Origin: Micromonospora sp. CP22
GTDB taxonomy: Bacteria; Actinomycetota; Actinomycetes; Mycobacteriales; Micromonosporaceae
Reading direction: 5' to 3'
Length of the DNA: 64,000 nucleotides
Assembly: GCF_009712475.1 (NCBI RefSeq)
Contig: NZ_VCJO01000012.1
Coordinates: 65,733 to 129,732, forward strand
The translations under genes and the position numbers were made by a program. Shown here one piece after another: positions 15,991-24,268 of the stretch. The notes beneath the pieces were generated by a model. That model did no database searches. It saw only the letters and a list, made by a program, of their open reading frames with translations, and had not been told where the DNA came from. Position 1 is the stretch's first letter. The number at the start of each line of letters is the position of its first letter.

Positions 15991-16871
15991 GGCGGCGGAA
16001 GGTCGCCGTCGGGGTGGGCGTGGCGGTGCTGATGAGTGGCGCGGCGTACACCGGGTGGGCGTTGACTCCGGCCACCGCACCTGCGCCGGTCGTCGGGTCC
16101 ACGGGCGAGGTGGTGCCGACCACTCCGGCGTCGCCGTCGGCGGTCGCCGAGCGGGTGCTGCCCGCCGCGCCGGCACCGGACGGGCTCCCGGTGATCGACT
16201 ACGACCCGGCCCCCGCCGGTTTCCCCGACGACCCGGACACCCTCGACACCACACCGCTGACCCAGGGCCTACAGCCGACCCGCAGGCTGGCCGCGTACGA
16301 CGCACCCGGTGGTCGACCACTGGCGTTCCTGATGCCGACGATCAGCGAGGTGGACCTCACCGTGCCGATCGCCCGCCGCGAGTCCGGCTGGACGGCGGTG
16401 CTGCTCCCCTCGGCCAACCGCAAACTGGCCTGGCTACCCCCCGGCGACTTCCGCACCGTCGCGCTGCGCGACCAGATCGTGGTGGAGCGCAAACCCTTCC
16501 GGCTCACCTGGTACCGCGACGGCACCGCCCAGCGCTCCTGGCAGGTCAGCCTGGGGCAACGGGGTCAGGAAACCCCGCTCGGCCGCACCTTCGTCCTGGG
16601 CCGCACCCCACCGCCGGAGTCGGTCTACGGCGGGGTCGACATCTACGCCCTCGGCTCGATCCCCGACGACCCGGATTCGGTGCCCGCCGGGCTGCGCGGC
16701 GCCCACATCGGCATCCACACCTGGTATCACGACGGTGAGCTGGGCCAGCAGACCACCAACGGATGCATCCGGCTGACCGCCAGCGGCCAGCGCCTGCTGT
16801 TGGAGAAGGTCGGCCCCGGCACCCCGGTGGTGGTCGTCGACGAGCTACCCGCCCCGCCCCCGACCGCCTGA
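15960..16871 (+). CDS. L,D-transpeptidase (YkuD domain)
   Basis: This 303-residue protein is anchored or secreted by an N-terminal hydrophobic segment (residues about 14-36) after Arg-Gly-Arg-Arg-Lys. The C-terminal YkuD domain has the catalytic histidine/cysteine region Ile-Gly-Ile-His-Thr-Trp and Thr-Thr-Asn-Gly-Cys-Ile-Arg-Leu. Such enzymes make 3-3 cross-links in peptidoglycan or attach proteins to it. The middle contains an SH3-like stretch. The start is uncertain because it lies in the G-run tract; the GTG at 15960 is the first in frame, and a later GTG in Val-Ala-Val-Gly-Val is possible. The last 145 bases overlap the convergent prolyl oligopeptidase gene. Confidence 0.85.
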   Translation: MGFWGVLGSRGRRKVAVGVGVAVLMSGAAYTGWALTPATAPAPVVGSTGEVVPTTPASPSAVAERVLPAAPAPDGLPVIDYDPAPAGFPDDPDTLDTTPLTQGLQPTRRLAAYDAPGGRPLAFLMPTISEVDLTVPIARRESGWTAVLLPSANRKLAWLPPGDFRTVALRDQIVVERKPFRLTWYRDGTAQRSWQVSLGQRGQETPLGRTFVLGRTPPPESVYGGVDIYALGSIPDDPDSVPAGLRGAHIGIHTWYHDGELGQQTTNGCIRLTASGQRLLLEKVGPGTPVVVVDELPAPPPTA

Positions 16872-18976
16872 GCGGGCACGGAACTCCCCGACGGGGCCAA
16901 CTTCCGCCAGAGGAACTCCAGCGACATCGCCTCGATGAAGGCCCGCTGCTCGTTGTTGGCCGCCGCCCCGTGCCCACCCTCGACGTTCTCGTAGTACGCC
17001 ACGTCGTGGCCGTACTCGCGCAGCCGGGCGGCCATCTTCCGGGCGTGCCCGGGATGCACCCGGTCGTCACGCGTGGAGGTGACGAACAGGACCGGCGGAT
17101 ACCGCACGTCCGCTCGCACGTTGTGGTACGGCGAGTACTCCCGCAGGTAGGCCCAGTCCTCCGGCACGTCCGGGTCGCCGTACTCGGCCATCCAGGAGGC
17201 ACCGGCCAAAAGCCGGTGGTAGCGCCGCATGTCCAGCAACGGGACGTTCGCCACGACCGCCCCGACGAGCGACGGGTAGCGGGTCAGCATCGCACCCATC
17301 AGCAGGCCGCCGTTGCTGCCGCCCTCGATGCCCAGCATCGCCGGGGTGGTGATACCCCGGGTCACCAGGTCGGTCGCCACGGCCGCGAAGTCCGCGTACG
17401 CCCTCGGTCGGTGCTCGCGCAACGCGGCCCGGTGCCAGCGCGGGCCGTACTCGCCGCCGCCCCTGATGTTCGCCACCACGTAGGTGCCGCCACGGGCCAG
17501 CCAACCCCGGCCGACGATCCCGTCGTAGCCGGGCGTCAGGGAGACCTCGAAACCGCCGTACCCGTGCAGCAGCGTCGGTCCGGCAGGCGCGGCCGGATCC
17601 CCGACCACGAAGTACGGCACCCGGGTGCCGTCGGCGGAGGTGGCGAAGAACTGACGTACCGCGAGGCGGTCCGGGTCGAAGAACGCGGGCGCCCGCTTGA
17701 GCGTCTCCACACTCCCGCCGACCGCACCGAGGCGCAGCGTGGCCGGCTGGAGGAAGCCCTCCGAGGCGACCAGGTAGGAGTCGTCCCGGTCGGGGTCGGT
17801 CTCCACGAGGCAGCCCTCCTCGTCCGCCGGCACCCCCGGCAGGGGCTCCCGCCGCCAGCCGCGCCCGGTGGGGGTGAGCACCTCCAGCCGGCTACGGACG
17901 TCGGTGAGGGTGGTCAGGATCAGGTGGTTGCGGGTCCAGGCGGAGCCACCGAGCGAGGTGTGCTCGTCGGGGCGGAACAGCACGTCGAAGTCGCGGGAGC
18001 CGGCGAGGAAGTCGTCGAACCGGATCGCCAACAGCGCCCCCGCCGGATGGGTCAGCTCACCGACCGGCCAGGGCGTACGCGGCTGGATCAGCAACCACTC
18101 CCGGCGTACCCCCCACTCCGCGTCCTCGGGCACCGGGATGCGGACCCGCTGTCCCGCCCCGGTCAACAGGAAGTTCTCCGAGCGGTAGAAGTCGATGCTG
18201 CGGCCGACGAAGTCGCGCTCGAAGCCCGGCGTCGAGTCGCGCCACCCGTACGCCCCGACGTCCAGCGTGGACGCCTCGAAGGCGACTTCGGCGTCGGTCA
18301 ACGGGGTGCCGCGTCGCCAGCGCAGCACCACGCGCGGATAACCGGCGTCGGTCAGCGAACCCGGGCCGAGGTCGGTGCCGATCCAGATGTGGTCGACGTC
18401 GATCCAGCAGACGTCGGTCTTGGCCTCGGCGACGGTGAAGCCGCCGTCGACGAAGCACCGGTCGACCAGGTCGTACTCGCGTACCACCACCGCGTCGGCA
18501 CCGCCCCGGGACAGGCTGACCAGGCAGTGCCGGTGTTGGGGCGGCAACGTCGCCACGCCCGCCCAGACCCAGTTCTCGCCCTCGGCGCGGGCCAGGGCGT
18601 CCAGGTCGAGCAGGACGTCCCACTCCGGCTCGGGTCGGCGGTACTGGTCGAGGGTCGTGCGTCGCCACAGCCCGCGCGGATGGGCGGCGTCGCGCCAGAA
18701 GTCGTAGTAGAAGCCGTCGCCGCGCCATCCCGGGTACGGGATGCGGTCGTCCGCGTCGAGCACCTGCCTGATCTCGGTCTGGCGGGCGACGAACGTCGGA
18801 CTGCCGGTCAACGCCGCGACGGTCTCGGCGTTGCGCTCGCGGACCCAGGTCACGGCCTCCGGGCCGTCCAGGTCCTCCAGCCAGAGGTACGGGTCATCGC
18901 TGTCATCGGTCGAGGTCGCCACCTTCGAACTATCGCCGAACCTCGACGCCGCACCCGGCCCGGTGGCTGTCGACAT
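16727..18976 (-). CDS. Prolyl oligopeptidase family serine protease (S9)
   Basis: This 749-residue protein has the two-domain layout of S9A peptidases. An N-terminal beta-propeller (about 20-440) is followed by an alpha/beta hydrolase. The nucleophile is in Gly-Gly-Ser-Asn-Gly-Gly, the acid in Thr-Ser-Thr-Arg-Asp-Asp-Arg-Val-His-Pro and the histidine in Glu-Gly-Gly-His-Gly. It cleaves short peptides, usually after proline, and lacks a signal peptide. The family's normal end is around Glu-Phe-Leu-Trp-Arg-Lys-Leu; about 45 further residues rich in Ser, Thr and Gly run antisense through the end of the L,D-transpeptidase gene and look like read-through of a lost stop. Confidence 0.92.
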   Translation of the reverse strand: MSTATGPGAASRFGDSSKVATSTDDSDDPYLWLEDLDGPEAVTWVRERNAETVAALTGSPTFVARQTEIRQVLDADDRIPYPGWRGDGFYYDFWRDAAHPRGLWRRTTLDQYRRPEPEWDVLLDLDALARAEGENWVWAGVATLPPQHRHCLVSLSRGGADAVVVREYDLVDRCFVDGGFTVAEAKTDVCWIDVDHIWIGTDLGPGSLTDAGYPRVVLRWRRGTPLTDAEVAFEASTLDVGAYGWRDSTPGFERDFVGRSIDFYRSENFLLTGAGQRVRIPVPEDAEWGVRREWLLIQPRTPWPVGELTHPAGALLAIRFDDFLAGSRDFDVLFRPDEHTSLGGSAWTRNHLILTTLTDVRSRLEVLTPTGRGWRREPLPGVPADEEGCLVETDPDRDDSYLVASEGFLQPATLRLGAVGGSVETLKRAPAFFDPDRLAVRQFFATSADGTRVPYFVVGDPAAPAGPTLLHGYGGFEVSLTPGYDGIVGRGWLARGGTYVVANIRGGGEYGPRWHRAALREHRPRAYADFAAVATDLVTRGITTPAMLGIEGGSNGGLLMGAMLTRYPSLVGAVVANVPLLDMRRYHRLLAGASWMAEYGDPDVPEDWAYLREYSPYHNVRADVRYPPVLFVTSTRDDRVHPGHARKMAARLREYGHDVAYYENVEGGHGAAANNEQRAFIEAMSLEFLWRKLAPSGSSVPAQAVGGGAGSSSTTTTGVPGPTFSNSRRWPLAVSRMHPLVVCWPSSPS

Positions 18977-19055
18977 CGCGACTGACGCTCACGCTTGCGG
19001 TCGGGGTGACGTTCGGCCCTGGCATGGGAAGGGGCTGCCGGGGTATCACCGGAAC

Positions 19056-20195
19056 ATGAGGGCGAATTTCCGGCTCGGTCGGATCGTGGGCGTACCGGTC
19101 GGGGTCAACTGGAGTGTCCTGGTCATCTTCGCGCTGATCTGGTGGGGGCTGTCGGCCAACCTGTTCCCGCAGTCGTACCCGGACCGGTCCGTGCTGGCGT
19201 ACCTGCTGGCCGGGCTGACCGCGGCGGTGGTCTTCTTCCTCGGCCTGCTCGCCCACGAGGTGTCGCACGCGGTGGTGGCCAAGCGCAACGGACTCGGCGT
19301 GCAGGGCATCACCCTGTGGCTTTTCGGCGGGGTCGCCGAGCTGCGCGGCGAGGCCCGCTCCCCCGGTGCCGAGCTGCGCATCTCCGGGGTCGGGCCACTG
19401 GTCAGTCTGATCATCGGCGTCTTCTTCGGCGCGATCGCGATGCTGCTCGCCCTCGCCGGGGTCGAGGGCCTGGTGCTGGGCGTGATGGCCTGGCTCGCCG
19501 GCATCAACCTGCTGTTGGCCGTGTTCAACATCCTGCCCGCCGCACCGTTGGACGGTGGGCGGCTGCTGCGGGCGGCGGTGTGGAAGGCCACCGGCGACCG
19601 GACCCGCGCCACGGTGGTGGCGGCCCGCGCCGGCTGGGTGCTCGGCCTGGCGCTGATCGGGTTCGGGCTGTGGCGGTTCCTCAGCGGTACCGGCGTCGGC
19701 GGGCTGTGGTTGGCGCTGATCGGCTGGTTCCTGATCGGCGCGGCCACCATGGAGGAGCGGCAGGCCCGGGTGGGCGACGCGCTGCGCGGTGTCCGGGTCG
19801 GCGACGTGATGACCCCGCAGCCGCAGACCGCCTCCGGTGAGCTGACGGTCGCCGACTTCGTGAACAACTACCTTTTCGCGTACCGGCACACGGCGCTGCC
19901 GTTGACCGAGGACGGCCGCCCCGTCGGGCTGGTCACCCTCGACCGGGTACGCGGCGTGCCGGCCGACGAGCGGGGCAGCACCACGTTGGCGGCGGTGGCC
20001 TGCCGCGCCGACGACCTGGTCCTCGCCTCCCCCGACGAGCCGCTGACCGACCTGCTGCCGAGACTCAGCGAATGTGCCGACGGCCGCGCACTGGTGGTCA
20101 CCGAGGGCCGCCTGATCGGCATCGTCTCCCCCAGCGACATCAGCCGTGCCGTGCAGCGCAGCAGTATGCGTGACCAGCTCGGCGCCGGTCGCTGA
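19056..20195 (+). CDS. Site-2 protease family protein with CBS domains (M50)
   Basis: This 379-residue membrane metalloprotease starts at ATG 19056 (longer upstream frame ignored). The zinc motif His-Glu-Val-Ser-His is at residues 67-71, and the second Asp lies in Asn-Ile-Leu-Pro-Ala-Ala-Pro-Leu-Asp-Gly-Gly-Arg near residue 160. Six membrane helices surround them. The C-terminal 130 residues carry a CBS pair starting at Val-Gly-Asp-Val-Met-Thr-Pro and ending with Ile-Gly-Ile-Val-Ser-Pro-Ser-Asp-Ile. This matches the Rip3/SpoIVFB-like group, which cleaves membrane-bound regulators and may sense nucleotides through CBS. The substrate is unknown, with no anti-sigma gene adjacent. Confidence 0.9.
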   Translation: MRANFRLGRIVGVPVGVNWSVLVIFALIWWGLSANLFPQSYPDRSVLAYLLAGLTAAVVFFLGLLAHEVSHAVVAKRNGLGVQGITLWLFGGVAELRGEARSPGAELRISGVGPLVSLIIGVFFGAIAMLLALAGVEGLVLGVMAWLAGINLLLAVFNILPAAPLDGGRLLRAAVWKATGDRTRATVVAARAGWVLGLALIGFGLWRFLSGTGVGGLWLALIGWFLIGAATMEERQARVGDALRGVRVGDVMTPQPQTASGELTVADFVNNYLFAYRHTALPLTEDGRPVGLVTLDRVRGVPADERGSTTLAAVACRADDLVLASPDEPLTDLLPRLSECADGRALVVTEGRLIGIVSPSDISRAVQRSSMRDQLGAGR

Positions 20196-20210
20196 CCCGT
20201 CGACCCCGCC

Positions 20211-20765
20211 TCAGTCGAGGTGGTCGACCGGCGCGGTCTGCAACAACCACGCCAACGGCATCCGCGCCTGCTCGACGTAGCGCCCTTCGCCGCCGAGTTC
20301 GTGCAACGTGACCGTCTGCGCGCCGTCCCGGTCCACCACCCAGTACCGGGGGATGCCCGCCGAGGCGTACTCGCGGACCTTCGTCACCGAGTCCATCGCC
20401 TCGGAACCGGGTGACACGATCTCGATCACGAGTACGACGTCCGCGACCGCCGACCACACGCCGCGCCGGGGAGGTTTGCGCCAGACGCTGAGGTCCGGAA
20501 TCCTGCCGCCGTGCCCGTCCGGGCCGGGAATGCGTACGCCAACGGCCTGGAGCACCTGTTCCGCCGGCCAACCCGCCATGATCAACCAGGCGAAGATGCG
20601 GCTGGCGATCGTCGCGTGCTCCGAGTCCGGTGGCGGCATGACCGACAGGACCCCCTCGGGGCTGGTCTCGTACCGATGACCGTTCACGTCGGCGGCGTTC
20701 ATCGCCGCCACGTCGTCGAGCGTCACGACGGCGGGCATGTGCATGCCGACGGCCTCAGCGCTCAT
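20211..20765 (-). CDS. Uma2 family (PF05685-type) nuclease-fold protein
   Basis: This 184-residue protein has a PD-(D/E)xK-like Uma2 domain. The recognisable segments are Arg-Tyr-Glu-Thr (strand), Pro-Asp-Leu-Ser-Val-Trp (the Asp of the active site), Leu-Val-Ile-Glu-Ile-Val-Ser-Pro-Gly-Ser (the E-x-V/K region) and Lys-Val-Arg-Glu-Tyr-Ala-Ser-Ala-Gly-Ile-Pro-Arg-Tyr-Trp-Val-Val-Asp. These small proteins are abundant in actinomycetes and cyanobacteria; endonuclease activity is predicted from the fold and the role is unknown. It converges with the site-2 protease gene, 15 bases away, and has no operon partner. Confidence 0.9.
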   Translation of the reverse strand: MSAEAVGMHMPAVVTLDDVAAMNAADVNGHRYETSPEGVLSVMPPPDSEHATIASRIFAWLIMAGWPAEQVLQAVGVRIPGPDGHGGRIPDLSVWRKPPRRGVWSAVADVVLVIEIVSPGSEAMDSVTKVREYASAGIPRYWVVDRDGAQTVTLHELGGEGRYVEQARMPLAWLLQTAPVDHLD

Positions 20766-20854
20766 GGGCCCATCCTAGTGCGGTGTCCGGGCCCGTCGAC
20801 CGGGCCGCGCCGCGTCGGTCCGCCGGGTCGTCCCCGGCGGGGAACAGGGTCTCG

Positions 20855-22090
20855 TCAGCGGGGAAACAGGCGGTCGAACTCCTCGGTGCGGAACTTGCCC
20901 CCGGGGTCGAGCCGGGTCACCAGCGCGGCGAAGTCAACCCAGCGGGGGTAGGTGGCGGCGATGGTCTCGGTCGGCATGGTGAAGACCTTGCCCCAGTGCG
21001 GGCGGGGCGCGAAGGGGGCCAGCGCCCGCTCGACCTCGGCGACGACCGGGAGTACCGCACTCGTGTCGGCGATCCAGGTGAAGTGCACCGCGAGGCTGTC
21101 CCGGTCGTACTGCGGGCTGAGCCACAGCTGGTCGGCGGCGACGGTACGCAACTCGCTGGTCAGCAGGACCGGGGCGATCAGGTGCGCCACCTCGTCCAAC
21201 GCGGCGAGCGCGGCACCGGCCGCCGCCCGGGGCAGGTGGTACTCGGACTGGAGTTCGTCGCCGTTGCTCGGGGTGAAGCCGAGCCGGAAGTGCGGCAGCC
21301 GCTCGTGCCAGGGGCCGGGCACGCCGAGCTGCTCGGTGCAGTTGACCACCGGCATGCCGGGCACCGGATGCCAGGGGCGGTCGGCCGCCGTGGTGCCGAG
21401 CCAGTCCGCCGGGGGCGCGGGCTGGTCCGCGAGCTGCTTGCGCCAGACCTGGGTGCCGCGGGTGGAGCGCCAGTCGGTGAAGACACTGACGCTGTACGCC
21501 GAGCTGAGCGCCGCGTCCAGCGCCTCGCGCGGCAGGTCCAGGTGGACGTACTGGCGTACCTCGAAGGTGGGCACCACGTCCAGGGTGACCCGGGTGACGA
21601 TGCCCAACGCGCCGAGGGAGACCACCATGCCGGCGTACTCGGTGGCGGTGCGGTCCACGGTGATCAGCTCACCGGCGGCGGTGACCAGTTCCAGGCCGGC
21701 GACGGCGGTGGCCAGGTTGCCGACGGCCACCCCGGAGCCGTGGGTGCCGGTGGCGACCGCGCCGGCCACCGAGATGTGCGGCAGCGAGGCGAGGTTGGCC
21801 AGCGCGTACCCCCGCTCGTGCAACCAGGTGGCCAGGTCGCCGTAGCGCATCGCGGCCGGTACCTGCACCACCCGCCGCGCCTCGTCGAGCCGCACCGTGG
21901 CCGGCAGCCCGGCCAGCGTGACCAGGTCCCCGGTGGTGTCGCCGATTCGGTTGAACGAGTGCCCGCTGCCCACCGCCCGGATCCGGTCGCTGCCGATGAC
22001 CAGCTCCCGCAGCTCGTCGACCGATGACGGCCGGTGGTGTGCCCGTGCTGCGTACGCGACGTTGCCGGCCCAGTTGCGCTGCGTCGACAC
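20855..22090 (-). CDS. FAD-linked alditol oxidase (xylitol/sorbitol oxidase type)
   Basis: This 411-residue protein closely follows Streptomyces alditol oxidase in length and layout. An N-terminal PCMH FAD domain contains Gly-Ser-Gly-His-Ser-Phe-Asn (residues 42-48), where the His is the covalent FAD attachment site in relatives. It also has Leu-Pro-His-Ile-Ser-Val-Ala-Gly-Ala-Val-Ala-Thr-Gly-Thr-His-Gly-Ser-Gly. The C-terminal ALO domain ends with Arg-Leu-Asp-Pro-Gly-Gly-Lys-Phe. It oxidises polyols at C1 with O2, giving aldose and H2O2. The GTG start at 22090 lies next to a dyad in the divergent gap. There is no sugar transporter alongside, so the natural polyol cannot be read from context. 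Confidence 0.88.
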   Translation of the reverse strand: MSTQRNWAGNVAYAARAHHRPSSVDELRELVIGSDRIRAVGSGHSFNRIGDTTGDLVTLAGLPATVRLDEARRVVQVPAAMRYGDLATWLHERGYALANLASLPHISVAGAVATGTHGSGVAVGNLATAVAGLELVTAAGELITVDRTATEYAGMVVSLGALGIVTRVTLDVVPTFEVRQYVHLDLPREALDAALSSAYSVSVFTDWRSTRGTQVWRKQLADQPAPPADWLGTTAADRPWHPVPGMPVVNCTEQLGVPGPWHERLPHFRLGFTPSNGDELQSEYHLPRAAAGAALAALDEVAHLIAPVLLTSELRTVAADQLWLSPQYDRDSLAVHFTWIADTSAVLPVVAEVERALAPFAPRPHWGKVFTMPTETIAATYPRWVDFAALVTRLDPGGKFRTEEFDRLFPR

Positions 22091-22107
22091 TTCGTCCCCC
22101 TCTCCCC

Positions 22108-22126
22108 GCCGGCGGTTACCGCCGGC
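22108..22126. promoter_or_regulatory. Palindrome in the divergent promoter gap
   Basis: GCCGGCGGT-T-ACCGCCGGC is a perfect 9+1+9 dyad in the 58-bp gap between the alditol oxidase gene and the divergent aspartate-repeat gene. It is placed where a repressor could control both. It is also compatible with a hairpin. Confidence 0.45.
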
Positions 22127-22148
22127 TTCGTCGGGGAACCCTACGCCG

Positions 22149-22565
22149 ATGAGCAGCTACCGTGATCCCGCCCCTCGCGGCGACGTGTACCCCTCCGAGG
22201 AGGAGATCGACCCGGCCGGCAGCGGGGTGGAACCCGCCACCGGTCCGGTCGGCTCCTCGGTCACCTGGGCCGAGGCCGGGCCGTCGGCGAGCCAGCCGGA
22301 TCCGCAGCCCGCCCCCACTCCGGAGCCGGTGCCGACGCCGCCCCCCACCCCCGGGCCGCCGCCCCGGGTCGAGGGCGGCGCCCGGTCGATCGTGGCCCGG
22401 CACATGGACGGTTCGGTCCAGGTGGTCACCGACTTCGACGGCGACGGCGTGGCCGACGTGGTGCAGTTCGACCTCGACGGTGACGGGCTGCCCGACGTCA
22501 CCTACCTCGACCGTGATCGCGACGGCCGACTGGACACGGTGCTGCGTGAGGAGCACCGGGTCTGA
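22149..22565 (+). CDS. Small protein with aspartate-rich calcium-binding-type repeats
   Basis: This 138-residue protein starts at ATG 22149; the upstream extension is antisense to the alditol oxidase. Residues 1-75 are disordered, with a Pro-Thr-Pro run. Residues about 95-130 contain three loops of the pattern Asp-x-Asp-x-Asp-Gly (Asp-Phe-Asp-Gly-Asp-Gly; Asp-Leu-Asp-Gly-Asp-Gly; Asp-Arg-Asp-Arg-Asp-Gly), as in EF-hand, dockerin or thrombospondin-type calcium sites. No signal peptide is visible. It may be a cytoplasmic calcium-binding or scaffold protein. It is divergent from the alditol oxidase, and the downstream LLM gene converges 15 bases away. Confidence 0.75.
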   Translation: MSSYRDPAPRGDVYPSEEEIDPAGSGVEPATGPVGSSVTWAEAGPSASQPDPQPAPTPEPVPTPPPTPGPPPRVEGGARSIVARHMDGSVQVVTDFDGDGVADVVQFDLDGDGLPDVTYLDRDRDGRLDTVLREEHRV

Positions 22566-22580
22566 GGCGTGGCGAGGTGG

Positions 22581-23510
22581 TCAGAGCTGCCGCATCACCT
22601 CGGCGGCGACCAGGTCGAGGTGGTCCAGGTCGGCCAGGTCGAGCACCTGGAGGTAGATGCGCTGACTGCCGACCGCCGCGAACTGTCCGATCCGGTCGAC
22701 CACCTCGTCGGGGGTACCGGCCAACCCGTTGACGCGCAGCTCGTCCGGTTCCCGGCCGATGGCGGCGGCCCGCCGCCGCACCTCGGCCTCGTCCCGGCCG
22801 CAGCAGAGCACCAGCGCGTTGGACCAGGTCAGCTCGGCCGGGTCGCGACCGATGTCGGCGCAGGCGTTGCGGACCCGCTCGAACTGGGCGACCGTCTCGT
22901 CGATCGAGACGAACGGCAGGTTGAACTCGTCGGCGTAGCGGGCGGCGAGCTGCGGCGTACGCTTCGCGCCCTTGCCGCCGAGCAGGATCGGCGGGTGCGG
23001 GCGCTGCACCGGCTTCGGCAGCGCGGGTGAGTCGCTGACCTGGTAGTGCCGGCCGGTGAAGTCGAACGTCTCGCCCGCCGGGGTACGCCACAGACCGGTG
23101 ATCACCGCCAGCTGCTCGTCCAGCCGGTCGAACCGCTCCCGCAGCGGCGGGAACGGGATCCCGTACGCCTGGTGCTCGGCGTCGTACCAGCCGGTGCCGA
23201 TGCCGAGTTCGACCCGTCCGCCGCTCATCTGGTCGACCTGGGCGACGGTGATGGCGAGCGGGCCGGGCAGCCGGAACGTGGCGGCGCTCATCAGCGTGCC
23301 GAGCCGGATGCTACGGGTGTCCCGGGCCAGACCGGCCAGGGTGGTCCAGGCATCGGTGGGGCCGGGCTCGCCGCTGACCGACCCCATCTTGAGATAGTGG
23401 TCCGAGCGGAAGAAGGCGCCGAAGCCGGTCTCCTCGGCGCGTCGGGCCACGGCCAGCAGGTCGTCGTAGCTGGCACCCTGCTGGGGTTCGGTGAAGATCC
23501 GCAGTTCCAT
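22581..23510 (-). CDS. LLM-class F420-dependent oxidoreductase
   Basis: This 309-residue luciferase-like TIM barrel starts at ATG 23510 (the longer frame upstream runs into the permease gene). Typical family segments are Phe-Phe-Arg-Ser-Asp-His-Tyr (residues 33-39), Thr-Asp-Ala-Trp-Thr-Thr-Leu-Ala-Gly-Leu-Ala, Gly-Arg-Val-Glu-Leu-Gly-Ile-Gly-Thr-Gly-Trp and Pro-Ile-Leu-Leu-Gly-Gly-Lys-Gly. In actinomycetes, proteins of this type usually use coenzyme F420; the substrate cannot be told from the sequence. It lies 62 bases downstream of the ABC permease on the same strand and may or may not be in that operon. Confidence 0.88.
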   Translation of the reverse strand: MELRIFTEPQQGASYDDLLAVARRAEETGFGAFFRSDHYLKMGSVSGEPGPTDAWTTLAGLARDTRSIRLGTLMSAATFRLPGPLAITVAQVDQMSGGRVELGIGTGWYDAEHQAYGIPFPPLRERFDRLDEQLAVITGLWRTPAGETFDFTGRHYQVSDSPALPKPVQRPHPPILLGGKGAKRTPQLAARYADEFNLPFVSIDETVAQFERVRNACADIGRDPAELTWSNALVLCCGRDEAEVRRRAAAIGREPDELRVNGLAGTPDEVVDRIGQFAAVGSQRIYLQVLDLADLDHLDLVAAEVMRQL

Positions 23511-23572
23511 GCGTCGAGCATAGGAACTCTCCGGGCGGACTGCCCTCCACTGCCGTCGCGCGGTCTCGACGC

Positions 23573-24268
23573 TCAGGGCGTCGCCCGCCGGATGACCAGG
23601 TAGCTGACGGCGGCGAGCACCACGGTCACCAGTGCGGGCCAACCCACCAGCAGCGCCCAGTTGGGCTGGTCGACGAACCATCCGCCGATCGCCGACCACC
23701 AGCCCCGCCAGGTGGCGAGTACGGCGAGGCCGCCGATGCCGCCCAGCGCGACGGTGCCCAGCGTCAGCAGGCCGTTGACCCGCCAACGCTTGAAGACCAG
23801 CGCGATCGCGATGCCGATGAAGCCGAGCAGCAGGAACGGGATGGCGAACCCGAGGAACCGCAGTACCGGGTTCTCCACGAGAAGGAAGGGCAGGCCGAAG
23901 AAGCGCAGGTTGACGCCCCAGCCGTCGGTGGCCTCCTCGACGATGGCCAGCAGGTAGAGCACCGCCGCGTAGACGACCGCCTGCGCCGCGAACTGGAGCA
24001 CGTTGCCGAGGTAGAAGCTGCGGCGTGAGAGTCCCAGCCCGATGGCGAACGGGAAGTCCTGGGTGATCGCGCTGATGCTGGCGATGAACATCACGATGTA
24101 GATGCTGAGCAGCCCGCCCGTGGTGGGTTCGAAGTCGTCGTTCTCTCCCATGGCGGTGAACAGGGCCAGGTTGATCAGGAAGCTGAGCGCGAGGATTCCC
24201 CAGGGCCAGCCGAGCACGACGCGCCAGGCGACGAACTGCAACCGGGCGACGGTCAGGGCGCGGTTCAT
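23573..24268 (-). CDS. ABC transporter permease, third gene of YtrA-type operon
   Basis: This 231-residue protein has about six membrane helices and no recognisable enzyme motif, like the permeases linked to YtrA-family regulators. It starts at ATG 24268, overlapping the stop of the ATPase gene (ATGA at 24265-24268). It presumably forms a complex with the ATPase encoded upstream. Operons of this type respond to cell-envelope antibiotics in other Gram-positives; the exported compound here is unknown. Confidence 0.85.
   Translation of the reverse strand: MNRALTVARLQFVAWRVVLGWPWGILALSFLINLALFTAMGENDDFEPTTGGLLSIYIVMFIASISAITQDFPFAIGLGLSRRSFYLGNVLQFAAQAVVYAAVLYLLAIVEEATDGWGVNLRFFGLPFLLVENPVLRFLGFAIPFLLLGFIGIAIALVFKRWRVNGLLTLGTVALGGIGGLAVLATWRGWWSAIGGWFVDQPNWALLVGWPALVTVVLAAVSYLVIRRATP

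Noticed and set aside
16763..18985. 740-codon + strand open frame through the prolyl oligopeptidase gene
   Set aside because: Antisense to a gene with full catalytic motifs; composition (Arg/Gly/Val/Gln) is typical of shadow frames.
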